Shown here one piece after another: positions 14,949 through 23,471 of a DNA stretch of 23,494 nt. The stretch lies in NCBI GenBank assembly GCA_910588035.1, contig CAJUPY010000030.1:1-23494 (forward strand). Direction: 5' to 3'. The first letter of the stretch is position 1. Each line of letters opens with the position of its first letter. Position numbers and translations under genes: made by a program. This DNA is from an uncultured Muribaculaceae bacterium (GTDB lineage Bacteria > Bacteroidota > Bacteroidia > Bacteroidales > Muribaculaceae). The notes beneath the pieces were generated by a model that saw only the letters and a program-made list of their open reading frames with translations, was not told the DNA's origin and made no database searches.

Positions 14949-17900
14949 TGGACATAACAGACATAAGCCGCGACTTTCTGACCAAACCGCGGCGAGACGC
15001 TCTCAAGGCCGCAATGGCCTCTGCCGGTGACACTCCGTTCGGGGTGTCACTCTACAACTTGGCCGGATCGTCGGCCGCAGTAGCTCTTTCAGCCGTCGAC
15101 CACGGAAAAGTCCCCATGCTGGTCATCGGCGATTCACCTGACGACGCCGGATATCTCTATCACGACCTGTCGCGTCTGTTGGGCGAACAGGCCGTGTTGA
15201 TTTTTCCGTCAGGATACAGACGTGACATCAAATACGGACAGGTCGACCCACCGTCGCAAGTAGCTCGCACCGAAGCGCTTGCCGCATGGCACAGTGACAG
15301 TTCTCTCAAAATTGTCGTCACCTCGCCTGAAGCTATCGCCGAGTCTGTGGCCACACGCGACTCGATCGCCCGACAGACTTTCACGCTCTCTACCGGAGAG
15401 ACCGTCGACATGGTAGAGACCGAAAAATGGCTGCGCGACAACAATTTCTCGCAAGTCGACTATGTCTATGAGCCCGGGCAATTTGCTGTCAGAGGATCGA
15501 TTCTCGACATTTTCAGCTACAGCAACGATCTGCCCTACCGAGTCGATTTCTTTGGAGACGAGATCGACTCGATCAGAACATTCAATGTCGAGACACAGCT
15601 CAGCGAGTCAAAGGCCGATTCAATATCAATCACGGCCAATGTCAGCAATGACAGTGACAATGTCTCTATTCTCGATTTCATCGACCCGGCGACTGTAATC
15701 GCCGTCAGAGATGCCGCCTTCACGATCGACAGAATAAAAGCGATAGCGCGAGAGACATTCAGCGAGAGCTCGCTGATCGCCGACGAGGGCGACAGCGACG
15801 CATTGTCTCATGTCGTTGATCCCGACCGGTTCGCAGAGCGATTCGACCGTTTTGACAAACTCTATTTCTCTGCGTCGGCCAACCCCGTGGCCGGATCAAC
15901 CGCCGCGATCGACTTCATGTGCGCTCCACAGGGACTCTACCACAAAAACTTCGACCTGATTGGTGAATCTTTCGCCGACTTCCTTGCCAAAGGCTACACG
16001 ATCTTAATTCTCAGCAACTCGGCAAAACAGATCGAACGCCTCCGTGACATATTTGCCGACCGCGATGACAAGATAGAATTCACACCGGTCATCACCACTC
16101 TCCACGAAGGCTTCGTAGACAACGCCACCGGAAGATGCGTTTTCACCGACCACCAGATCTTTGACCGTTTCCACAAATACAGCCTGAAGAGCGACCGCGC
16201 GCGCTCTGGAAAACTCGCCCTGTCGCTAAAAGAACTGAACTCGATCGAAGTGGGAGACTTCATCGTGCATGTAGACCACGGCGTCGGAAAGTTCGCCGGA
16301 CTGGTAAGATCCAACGTCAACGGCAAGAAACAAGAGATGATCAAGCTGATATATCAGAATGACGACATCATATTCGTCTCCATTCACTCGCTCCACAAAC
16401 TTGCCAAATATCGTGGCAAAGAGGGTGTGCCACCCAAAATAAACAAACTCGGCACCGGTGCTTGGAACCGCGTCAAGGAACGCACAAAAAGCCGCCTCAA
16501 GGATATAGCACGCGATCTGATCAGACTCTATGCCGCTCGTAAAAATGAGAAAGGATTCAGTTTTTCGCCCGACTCATACCTGCAACATGAACTGGAGGCA
16601 AGTTTCATCTATGAGGATACCCCCGACCAACTGACCGCCACACAGGCTGTCAAGAACGACATGGAAAGTCCCAGACCAATGGACCGCCTGATCTGCGGCG
16701 ATGTAGGGTTCGGAAAAACCGAAATCGCAATTCGCGCTGCCTTCAAAGCTGCAACCGACGGCAAACAGACGGCAGTGCTCGTTCCGACAACCGTGCTTGC
16801 CTATCAACACTACAACACCTTCAAAAAACGTCTGAAAGACTTTCCAGTAAGAGTAGACTACCTCTCGAGAGCAAGAACGACGAAACAGGTACGCGAGATT
16901 CTCGACGATCTCGAACAAGGAAAAATCGACATTCTGATCGGCACCCACAAACTGATCGGTAAAAACGTGAAGTTCAAAGACCTCGGACTCCTCGTGATCG
17001 ATGAGGAACAGAAATTCGGCGTCGCCGTCAAAGAGAAACTAAAACAGATGAAGGTCAGTGTCGACACGCTGACGATGAGCGCGACACCGATTCCGCGCAC
17101 ACTCCAGTTCTCGCTGATGGGGGCACGCGACTTGTCGGCGATCATGACACCGCCGCCAAACCGTTTTCCGATTCTGACCCAGGTGTGCACCCTCAACGAT
17201 GAGATACTTGCAGAAGCCGTCAACTTCGAACTCTCGCGCAACGGCCAGATTTTCATGATCAACCCGCGCATTGAGGGACTCCACGACCTCCAGGCGATGC
17301 TGCGCCGTGTGGTGCCTGACGCACGAACCCTTGTGGCTCACGGCCAAATGCCTCCGGCCGAACTCGAGCAAGCCATCATCGACTTCGCAAACCACGACTA
17401 CGACATTCTGCTGGCCACGACAATCGTCGAGAGCGGCATCGATATGCCAAATGTGAACACGATCATGGTGAACAACGCGCAGAACTTCGGTCTTAGCGAG
17501 CTCCATCAGCTGCGCGGACGTGTCGGCCGCAGCTCACGGAAAGCGTTCTGCTATCTCTTCGTGCCGCCGCATATTCCGCTCACACCGGTCGCACGACGCC
17601 GGCTGCAGGCAATCGAGAGTTTCAGCGAACTGGGAAGCGGAATACACATCGCCATGCAAGATCTTGACATTCGCGGTGCCGGAAACCTTCTCGGTGCCGA
17701 ACAGAGCGGATTCATCGCTGATCTCGGTTATGAGACCTATCAGAAGATTCTGAAAGAAGCGGTGACTGAATTGCGCACCGAGGAATTCAGCGACGTGTTC
17801 ACCTCTGAAGACAGCGAAGAAGAGAAAGAATATGTCTCAGACTGCCTTGTCGAGAGCGACATGGAACTGCTGCTGCCACCTGACTACGTTCCCACCGAGA

Positions 17901-18298
17901 GCGAGCGCATATCACTCTATCAGGAACTCGACAACATTGACCGCGAACTCGACCTGCAGCAATTCAAATCGCGCCTGCAAGACCGGTTCGGGAAAATACC
18001 TCCAGAGACAGCTGAATTGCTGCGGGTTCCGCGGCTTCGCCGGCTCGCACGCCAGCTCGGCATCGAAAAGGTCACACTCAAGAACGGCCGCATGTTCATA
18101 TATTTCGTCGACGAGACAAACCGCGCATATTACCAGTCGCCGATGTTCGGAAAACTGCTCCATTTCCTCCAGGAAAATCCACGCCGGGTGACAATCCGCG
18201 ACAATGCCGGACGCCGCAGCTTCGTCATAGCCGATGTCACATCGGTCGAACAGGCAGTCGACATCTTCAACACCGTCCACTCACTGGCATCAGTGTGA
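14948..18298 (+). CDS. mfd: Transcription-repair coupling factor
   Basis: Mfd recognises RNA polymerase stalled at DNA damage, pushes it off with its translocase motor and recruits UvrA. At 1116 residues it is full length. The N-terminal UvrB-like region contains YVYEPGQFAVRGSILDIF (about 175-192). The RNA-polymerase-interacting domain starts near residue 430 with GDFIVHVDHGVGKFAGL. The motor has Walker A GDVGFGKTE (K590), the DEEQ box at 685-688, SATPIPRTL, and motif VI-like QLRGRVGRSSRKAF. The end holds NLLGAEQSGFIADLGYE and the C-terminal autoinhibitory domain. It begins one base inside the protease stop codon. That pairing suggests co-expression and not a shared pathway. The DUF349 promoter follows shortly after its stop. 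Confidence 0.97.
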   Translation: MDITDISRDFLTKPRRDALKAAMASAGDTPFGVSLYNLAGSSAAVALSAVDHGKVPMLVIGDSPDDAGYLYHDLSRLLGEQAVLIFPSGYRRDIKYGQVDPPSQVARTEALAAWHSDSSLKIVVTSPEAIAESVATRDSIARQTFTLSTGETVDMVETEKWLRDNNFSQVDYVYEPGQFAVRGSILDIFSYSNDLPYRVDFFGDEIDSIRTFNVETQLSESKADSISITANVSNDSDNVSILDFIDPATVIAVRDAAFTIDRIKAIARETFSESSLIADEGDSDALSHVVDPDRFAERFDRFDKLYFSASANPVAGSTAAIDFMCAPQGLYHKNFDLIGESFADFLAKGYTILILSNSAKQIERLRDIFADRDDKIEFTPVITTLHEGFVDNATGRCVFTDHQIFDRFHKYSLKSDRARSGKLALSLKELNSIEVGDFIVHVDHGVGKFAGLVRSNVNGKKQEMIKLIYQNDDIIFVSIHSLHKLAKYRGKEGVPPKINKLGTGAWNRVKERTKSRLKDIARDLIRLYAARKNEKGFSFSPDSYLQHELEASFIYEDTPDQLTATQAVKNDMESPRPMDRLICGDVGFGKTEIAIRAAFKAATDGKQTAVLVPTTVLAYQHYNTFKKRLKDFPVRVDYLSRARTTKQVREILDDLEQGKIDILIGTHKLIGKNVKFKDLGLLVIDEEQKFGVAVKEKLKQMKVSVDTLTMSATPIPRTLQFSLMGARDLSAIMTPPPNRFPILTQVCTLNDEILAEAVNFELSRNGQIFMINPRIEGLHDLQAMLRRVVPDARTLVAHGQMPPAELEQAIIDFANHDYDILLATTIVESGIDMPNVNTIMVNNAQNFGLSELHQLRGRVGRSSRKAFCYLFVPPHIPLTPVARRRLQAIESFSELGSGIHIAMQDLDIRGAGNLLGAEQSGFIADLGYETYQKILKEAVTELRTEEFSDVFTSEDSEEEKEYVSDCLVESDMELLLPPDYVPTESERISLYQELDNIDRELDLQQFKSRLQDRFGKIPPETAELLRVPRLRRLARQLGIEKVTLKNGRMFIYFVDETNRAYYQSPMFGKLLHFLQENPRRVTIRDNAGRRSFVIADVTSVEQAVDIFNTVHSLASV

Positions 18299-18322
18299 TT
18301 ATCAGCGAAAACTGAAAAATAA

Positions 18323-18354
18323 TTTGCACCGTTGATTTCTTTTGTTTAAATTTG
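18323..18354 (+). promoter_or_regulatory. Consensus Bacteroidota promoter for the DUF349 gene
   Basis: TTTG (18323-18326) is followed after exactly 20 bases by TAAATTTG (18347-18354). This equals the str operon promoter in both elements and spacing. Transcription would begin near 18361, with a leader of about 66 nt before the ATG at 18427. The strength of the match suggests substantial expression of the DUF349 protein and perhaps of the genes behind it. Confidence 0.82.
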
Positions 18355-18426
18355 AGACCTAATATCATTGTCAGGGCAGCGTCCAAAACCCGCGCTCGCC
18401 CATAACCAGTTACTAATCACTCTATT

Positions 18427-20229
18427 ATGGATATGCTTGAACAGTCCGCTCAGGTTGACCCCGTCAACACTGATTCCACCGAAACCCAAAATCAGCCGGC
18501 AGTCGACGACTCATCGGCACAGGGATCATCTGTCACCAAAACTGAAATCATTCAGAAACTTGAGGAAATTATCGGCAAAACACCCGACGAGATAACTCGC
18601 GACGAGGTGGGTCACCTAAAACAACTGTTCTACGCACTGCGCCGCGATGAAGTAGCCGCTGAAAAGGCCGCTTTCGTCGAGGCCGGCAACGACCCTGAGG
18701 CGTTCACCGCAACCACCGATCCGCTTGAAGAACGTCTGCATGAGATTCTTGACCGCATCAAGGAAATAAAGGCCGAACGCGCACGCCAGATCGAAGCCGA
18801 GCAGTTGGCCAATCTTGAGCGCAAGAATGCCATAATAGACGAGATTCTGGCTCTGAGTGCCGATGCAGACAATGTCAACCTGCAATTTCCACGTTTCAGG
18901 GAACTTCAGCAAAACTACAAGGACGTCGGTGATGTTCCCGCACCCTCGGCAACAGATATATGGAAAAAATATCAAGACGCAGTAGAGCGATTCTATGACC
19001 AGCTCAAGGTCAACCGCGATCTCCGCGACTATGATTTCAAGAAAAATCTCGAGGCAAAAGAACTGCTCATCGAACAGGCTGTCAAACTCGCCGACGAAAG
19101 CGATGTGATCGTCGCGTTCAGACGTCTTCAGGAGCTCCATGACAAATGGCGTGAGATAGGCCCCGTGGCAAAAGAAATCCGCGATGAGATCTGGGCCCGC
19201 TTCAAAGACGCATCGGCAGTAGTCAACAAACGCTACCAGTCGTTTTTCGAAGAACGCAAAGCCCGCGAACAGCAGAACGAAGCTGACAAGACCGCGATCT
19301 GCGAGGAGCTTGAAGGTCTCGATTTCTCTTCCCTGAAAACATACGCCGCATGGGAAGCAATGACAAAACAGATTCTCGACGCCCAGGCCCGCTGGAAAAA
19401 AATCGGATTCGCGTCAAAAAAGAGCAACAATCTGCTTTATGACCGCTACCGTGCCGTCTGCGACAAATTTTTCGCAGCAAAAGCCGCTTATTATAAAGGT
19501 GTGAAAGAAGATCTCGAGGAAAACCTCAGACAAAAAACAGCCCTTTGTGAACAGGCCGAGGCTCTGATGGACAGCACAGACTGGAAAACAACCACCGACA
19601 CCCTCGTCGAACTCCAGAAAAAATGGAAAACAATCGGCACCGTTCCCAAGAAACACAGTGACTCGATCTGGAAACGTTTCCAGACAGCGTGTGACACTTT
19701 CTTCGACCGCAAGAAGAAACTCAGCAACTCGACACGTCAGATCGAGACAGCCAACCTGAAAGCCAAGAAGGCTATCATCGCCACACTCAACGCCATTACC
19801 GACGAGACTCCGCGCGACGAGGCAATAAAGACTGTCAAAGACGCGATCGCACAATGGGGAACAATCGGTCACGTACCTTTCCGTGAGAAAGACAAGATCT
19901 ATGAGAACTACCGCCGCATAGTCGACGATCTCTACGACAGGCTCGACATTCGGGAAACACGCGCGAACGTCGCCCGATTCGAGTCGTCGGTAACCGAGAT
20001 GAAAGGCGACAAGCAGCGTCTCTACCGCGAGCGTGAGCGTCTTGTCAGAGCCTATGAGCAGAAAAACGACGAACTCAAGACTTGTGAGAACAACATGGGC
20101 TTCTTCACCTCCAAATCAAAGAGCGGAGACTCTATGCTGCGTGAAATGCAACGACGGGTGGAGCGGATCAAGGAGGAAATCTCATCGCTTGAGCAGAAAA
20201 TCAAAATCATCGACGAGAACATCGCCTGA
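18427..20229 (+). CDS. DUF349 repeat protein
   Basis: This 600-residue protein has no signal peptide or membrane segment and should be cytoplasmic. The first 45 residues are acidic and low in complexity. Then come about five DUF349 units marked by a Trp-Lys signature and a following helix: ATDIWKKYQDAVERFYD, DKWREIGPVAKEIRDEIW, ARWKKIGFASKKSNN, KKWKTIGTVPKKHSDSIW and AQWGTIGHVPFREKDKIY. The C-terminal 100 residues form a probable coiled coil (RLYRERERLVRAYEQK; REMQRRVERIKEEI). DUF349 proteins are widespread in Bacteroidota, and their function is not established to my knowledge, so none is assigned here. A consensus promoter precedes the gene. The next gene follows after 143 nt on the same strand. 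Confidence 0.93.
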   Translation: MDMLEQSAQVDPVNTDSTETQNQPAVDDSSAQGSSVTKTEIIQKLEEIIGKTPDEITRDEVGHLKQLFYALRRDEVAAEKAAFVEAGNDPEAFTATTDPLEERLHEILDRIKEIKAERARQIEAEQLANLERKNAIIDEILALSADADNVNLQFPRFRELQQNYKDVGDVPAPSATDIWKKYQDAVERFYDQLKVNRDLRDYDFKKNLEAKELLIEQAVKLADESDVIVAFRRLQELHDKWREIGPVAKEIRDEIWARFKDASAVVNKRYQSFFEERKAREQQNEADKTAICEELEGLDFSSLKTYAAWEAMTKQILDAQARWKKIGFASKKSNNLLYDRYRAVCDKFFAAKAAYYKGVKEDLEENLRQKTALCEQAEALMDSTDWKTTTDTLVELQKKWKTIGTVPKKHSDSIWKRFQTACDTFFDRKKKLSNSTRQIETANLKAKKAIIATLNAITDETPRDEAIKTVKDAIAQWGTIGHVPFREKDKIYENYRRIVDDLYDRLDIRETRANVARFESSVTEMKGDKQRLYRERERLVRAYEQKNDELKTCENNMGFFTSKSKSGDSMLREMQRRVERIKEEISSLEQKIKIIDENIA

Positions 20230-20288
20230 CAAGATAGACACCACCAATAAAACAATCCCGGCCTTCGGCACATTCACATCAAAATGTG

Positions 20289-20300
20289 TCACAATTGTGA
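20289..20300 (+). repeat. Perfect 12-bp palindrome, possible operator
   Basis: TCACAATTGTGA reads the same on both strands and lies 73 nt ahead of the WcaJ-like start, between the DUF349 stop and a hairpin. It has the shape of a dimeric regulator's site, but no regulator is known and no -7 element could be found next to it. Confidence 0.4.
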
Positions 20301-20316
20301 AATTCATAGACCATGC

Positions 20317-20344
20317 CTGTTCCCGGCATTGACGCCGGGAACAG
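20317..20344 (+). repeat. Perfect 11-bp hairpin ahead of the WcaJ-like gene
   Basis: CTGTTCCCGGC (20317-20327) and GCCGGGAACAG (20334-20344) pair without mismatch around a 6-base loop. No T-run follows on either strand, so it is not a standard intrinsic terminator. It ends 28 nt before the proposed TTG start. It may stabilise or process the mRNA, or partially end DUF349 transcription by another mechanism. Confidence 0.65.
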
Positions 20345-20372
20345 ATAACGGCCTGTCTCGAACTTCTAAATC

Positions 20373-21758
20373 TTGAAACCGACAAAACGATATGGCGGAC
20401 TCCTGTCACCTGCTATCACAGTGGTTGATTTTGCCCTGCTCAATCTCCTGTTCCTGACGGTTGTCCTGCTAAACCCTGAAATACTGAACTGTCACCGCGT
20501 CAGAACAATTTTTCTGTCGCTGAACGTCGCATACATTCCTGTGGCATGGCTGATGAAATCAGTTGCCGTCGACGCCCGATCGATTCATCTCGACCGCGTT
20601 GTCTCCGCCGCCATGAAAGGAGTCTGCATTCACATAATCTGCTTCACCAGCCTGCTCTATCTCCAGAATCTGACATTTCTCGGCCTGAGCGTCTTCTTCA
20701 CCTTCTACCTTCTGTGTCTGTTCTTCTTCCCTCTGACGTGGATAATCTGCCGGCTTCTGATCAAACATCTACGGCGCAAAGGCTACAACTACGTCAGGTG
20801 CGTGATTGTGGGCACTAACTCAACCGCCCGCACCCTCACCGAGAACATGATCAACGATCCGGGATACGGATACCGTATTCTGGGCTATTTCGACAACGTA
20901 TGCCTGCCCGAATTTGACGGCAACTACATCGGTCCGATAGACCGGCTTGAGGAATTTGTCAAAGAGAATGCAGTTGACGAAATCTATTTCACCCTGTCGG
21001 GCGACAAACCCGAGGTGATAATCAGCGTGATGAAGACAGCCGATGACAACATGGCCAAGTTCTTTTACGTGCCCCGCATCAGCCGCTACATCACCGGCAC
21101 TTTCAAACTCGGCTCCATCGGCACCTCAGCACTGCTGTCGACTCACCCCACCCCACTGAGCAGTTTCTTGAACAGAGCAGCGAAGCGAACTTTCGACATT
21201 CTGTTTTCAATCATGTTTCTTGCTGTCAGTCCGGTCATTTTCATACCTGTCGCGATAGCGATCAAACTCTCGTCTCCAGGACCGGTCTTTTTCAAACAGC
21301 AACGCACAGGCTACCACGGCAAGCCGTTTATGTGCTACAAATTCCGCACTATGAAGGTCAACGACTCGAGCGACTCTGTGCAGGCGACAGCCAACGATCC
21401 GCGCAAGACACGCGTCGGCGAATTTCTCCGTCACACAAGCATCGACGAACTTCCGCAGTTTCTGAATGTGCTACGCGGAGAGATGTCGGTTGTCGGCCCA
21501 CGTCCCCACATGCTCAAACACACCGAGGACTATTCAAAACTGATTGACCGCTACATGGTGCGCCACATGGTCAAACCCGGCATCACCGGCTGGGCACAGG
21601 TAACCGGGTTCAGAGGTGAGACAAAATATCTGTGGCAGATGCAGGGACGGGTCGAACGCGACATGTGGTATATCGAACATTGGTCTTTCCTGCTCGATCT
21701 GAAGATCATCGTGAAGACCGTAACCAACGCTGTCAGAGGTGAAAAAAATGCATTTTAA
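20373..21758 (+). CDS. WcaJ-type undecaprenyl-phosphate sugar phosphotransferase
   Basis: This 461-residue protein should transfer a sugar phosphate from a nucleotide sugar to undecaprenyl phosphate, starting a surface polysaccharide. Four or so hydrophobic helices fill residues 12-130, followed by a Rossmann-like region beginning VIVGTNSTART (about 146-156). The catalytic PglC-like domain starts near 270 with KRTFDILFS, a hydrophobic re-entrant helix, then KFRTMK, the Asp-Glu pair D358-E359 in SIDELPQ, GPRPH and KPGITGWAQV. It ends RGEKNAF. The proposed start is TTG, immediately after an in-frame stop. It is supported because the residues from KRYGGLLSP onward fit the family's N-terminus, and the next possible start (GTG) would cut the first helix. 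The sugar is not predictable. NamZ follows after 24 nt. Confidence 0.9.
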   Translation: MKPTKRYGGLLSPAITVVDFALLNLLFLTVVLLNPEILNCHRVRTIFLSLNVAYIPVAWLMKSVAVDARSIHLDRVVSAAMKGVCIHIICFTSLLYLQNLTFLGLSVFFTFYLLCLFFFPLTWIICRLLIKHLRRKGYNYVRCVIVGTNSTARTLTENMINDPGYGYRILGYFDNVCLPEFDGNYIGPIDRLEEFVKENAVDEIYFTLSGDKPEVIISVMKTADDNMAKFFYVPRISRYITGTFKLGSIGTSALLSTHPTPLSSFLNRAAKRTFDILFSIMFLAVSPVIFIPVAIAIKLSSPGPVFFKQQRTGYHGKPFMCYKFRTMKVNDSSDSVQATANDPRKTRVGEFLRHTSIDELPQFLNVLRGEMSVVGPRPHMLKHTEDYSKLIDRYMVRHMVKPGITGWAQVTGFRGETKYLWQMQGRVERDMWYIEHWSFLLDLKIIVKTVTNAVRGEKNAF

Positions 21759-21782
21759 AAACTAAATACCATATCAACAACG

Positions 21783-22943
21783 ATGAAAAGACTGATTACA
21801 TTCCTTCTTGTGTCGGCATTTCTAACATTTGCCGTGAACGCTGAAGTCACCGTCGGAGCTGCTCGGACCGATTACTATGTGCCGTTGCTCAAAGGCAAGC
21901 GAATCGCCCTGTTATCCAACCACACGGGTATGGTCGGAGACCGCCACACACTCGACCTGATGTTGCAGTCAGGTCTTGACGTGACCACGATTTTCTCGCC
22001 CGAACACGGTTTCCGGGGTAATGCCGATGCCGGTGAACATGTGAGCAGCTCAGTCGACCCGGTCACCGGAATTCCGATCGCGTCACTCTACGACGGAAAA
22101 TCGCGCCGCCCATCAAAAGAGACCATGGACCGTTTTGACATAATCGTGACCGACATACAGGATGTCGGCCTAAGATATTACACATATTATTGCACAATGG
22201 TCGATCTGATGAACGCAGCCGCCGACGACGGCAAACAGTTCATGGTTCTCGACCGCCCCAACCCCAACGGAATGTATGTCGACGGTCCGATTCTCGACAT
22301 GAAATATCAGTCAGGCGTAGGCCGTCTGCCCATTCCTGTCGTCCACGGCATGACTCTTGGCGAACTGGCCCGCATGGCAAATGGCGAAGGCTGGTTGAAA
22401 AACGGATCAAAAGTAGATCTGACCGTAGTTCCGTGTGAAGGCTACACCCACCAGACACGCTACTCACTTCCGGTCGCCCCGTCACCCAATCTGAAGTCTG
22501 ACCATGCGATCTATCTCTATCCGTCGACCTGCTATTTCGAAGCCACACCGGTCAGCCTCGGACGCGGCACCGGGAATCCGTTTGAGGTTTATGGCCACCC
22601 CGACATGAAGGGATGTGACTACTCATTCACTCCACGCAGTGTCAACGGTGCGAAAAACCCTCCGCAACTCGACAAGCTTTGCCACGGACGAGACCTACGG
22701 AATCTTGACAACGAGGAAATCATCGCCAAAGGCATCAATCTCGAATATCTTATCGATGCCTACCGCAACCTCTCGATCGGTGACAAGTTCTTCACCTCGT
22801 TTTTCGAGAAACTGATCGGCCGGGGCGACATCCGCCAGATGATCGAGGACGGAAAATCAGCAGATGAGATCAAAGCCTCCTGGGCCGGCGATGTAGAGAA
22901 ATTCAAAAAACAACGCAAACCCTACCTGCTCTATCAAGAATGA
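21783..22943 (+). CDS. namZ: DUF1343 / NamZ-like exo-beta-N-acetylmuramidase (GH171)
   Basis: NamZ removes single N-acetylmuramic acid residues from the non-reducing end of peptidoglycan fragments; the family was shown to act so in Bacillus subtilis and studied in Bacteroides fragilis. The protein has 386 residues with a signal peptide that likely ends at VNA (residue 20), placing it in the periplasm. Conserved stretches are LLSNHTGMV (43-51), FSPEHGFRG (71-79), TDIQDVGLRYYTY (123-135), DRPNPNG, and GRGTGNPFE further on. It sits 24 nt after the WcaJ-like gene and overlaps the dihydrofolate reductase gene by 4 nt (ATGA), so the three are probably one transcript. A role in cell-wall turnover or muramic acid recovery is likely. 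Confidence 0.9.
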   Translation: MKRLITFLLVSAFLTFAVNAEVTVGAARTDYYVPLLKGKRIALLSNHTGMVGDRHTLDLMLQSGLDVTTIFSPEHGFRGNADAGEHVSSSVDPVTGIPIASLYDGKSRRPSKETMDRFDIIVTDIQDVGLRYYTYYCTMVDLMNAAADDGKQFMVLDRPNPNGMYVDGPILDMKYQSGVGRLPIPVVHGMTLGELARMANGEGWLKNGSKVDLTVVPCEGYTHQTRYSLPVAPSPNLKSDHAIYLYPSTCYFEATPVSLGRGTGNPFEVYGHPDMKGCDYSFTPRSVNGAKNPPQLDKLCHGRDLRNLDNEEIIAKGINLEYLIDAYRNLSIGDKFFTSFFEKLIGRGDIRQMIEDGKSADEIKASWAGDVEKFKKQRKPYLLYQE

Positions 22944-23425
22944 TCTCGGTTATCGTAGCACTGACCAACAACGGCGCCATCGGGCGGCGCGGAGACCTTC
23001 TGTTTCACATCTCAGACGATCTGCGCCGCTTCAAGTCGCTTACAACAGGGCATCCTATCATCATGGGACGCAAGACTTTTGAATCGTTTCCCAAAGGTCC
23101 CCTGCCCGGTCGCCGCAACATTGTGATAACCCGCAATGGCGACTGGCACCATGAAGGTGTCGAGACCGCACCGTCGCTCGGCGAAGCCTTGAAACTGGCC
23201 GCAGACAGCAATCCCTATATCATCGGTGGCGGACAGATATATGACTCTGCATTGCCTTTGGCCGACAGACTGTGCCTGACGGAGATCGACACCGTCTGTG
23301 ACGACGCAGACACATTTTTTCCTGAAATCAAATGGGATGAATGGAAAGAAACCGAATGTTCTGAATATTTCACTGACCAGAAATCGGGCGTAAGATACAG
23401 ATTCGTCACTTATGACAGGAAGTGA
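22940..23425 (+). CDS. folA: Dihydrofolate reductase
   Basis: The enzyme reduces dihydrofolate to tetrahydrofolate with NADPH and is the target of trimethoprim. At 161 residues it has the usual chromosomal length. Numbering matches E. coli near the N-terminus: the catalytic acid D27 is present in SDDL, an arginine that binds the folate tail lies at R58 in PGRRNIV, and the cofactor segment IIGGGQIY is intact. The Met20 loop differs: E. coli has Trp22 and Asn23, whereas this protein has Phe22 and His23. I believe such changes recur in Bacteroidales, so they are probably lineage-specific and need not mean drug resistance. The ATG overlaps the namZ stop (ATGA), implying coupled translation. Confidence 0.95.
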   Translation: MISVIVALTNNGAIGRRGDLLFHISDDLRRFKSLTTGHPIIMGRKTFESFPKGPLPGRRNIVITRNGDWHHEGVETAPSLGEALKLAADSNPYIIGGGQIYDSALPLADRLCLTEIDTVCDDADTFFPEIKWDEWKETECSEYFTDQKSGVRYRFVTYDRK

Positions 23426-23439
23426 TCCGGGGCAGACAT

Positions 23440-23471
23440 AAAAAAAATTATCCGTCATCACGACGAATAAT
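23440..23471 (-). terminator. Intrinsic terminator read on the minus strand
   Basis: ATTATCCGTC (23447-23456) and GACGAATAAT (23462-23471) form a 10-bp stem around a 5-nt loop. The single mismatch becomes a G-U pair in a minus-strand transcript. Eight consecutive A's (23440-23447) give a U-run on that strand. On the plus strand only CTTCTT follows, so any effect on folA transcripts would be weaker. It implies a convergent gene beyond the right edge. Confidence 0.75.

Noticed and set aside
20289..20344. Invertible promoter controlling the surface-polysaccharide gene
   Set aside because: Phase-variable capsule promoters need two inverted repeats flanking a promoter. Here the palindrome and the hairpin are unrelated in sequence, the hairpin arms are 6 bases apart, no promoter lies between them, and no recombinase gene is near.
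20317..20344. Intrinsic terminator for the DUF349 gene
   Set aside because: The stem is strong, but no T-run follows on either strand, so it is listed as a hairpin of unknown role.
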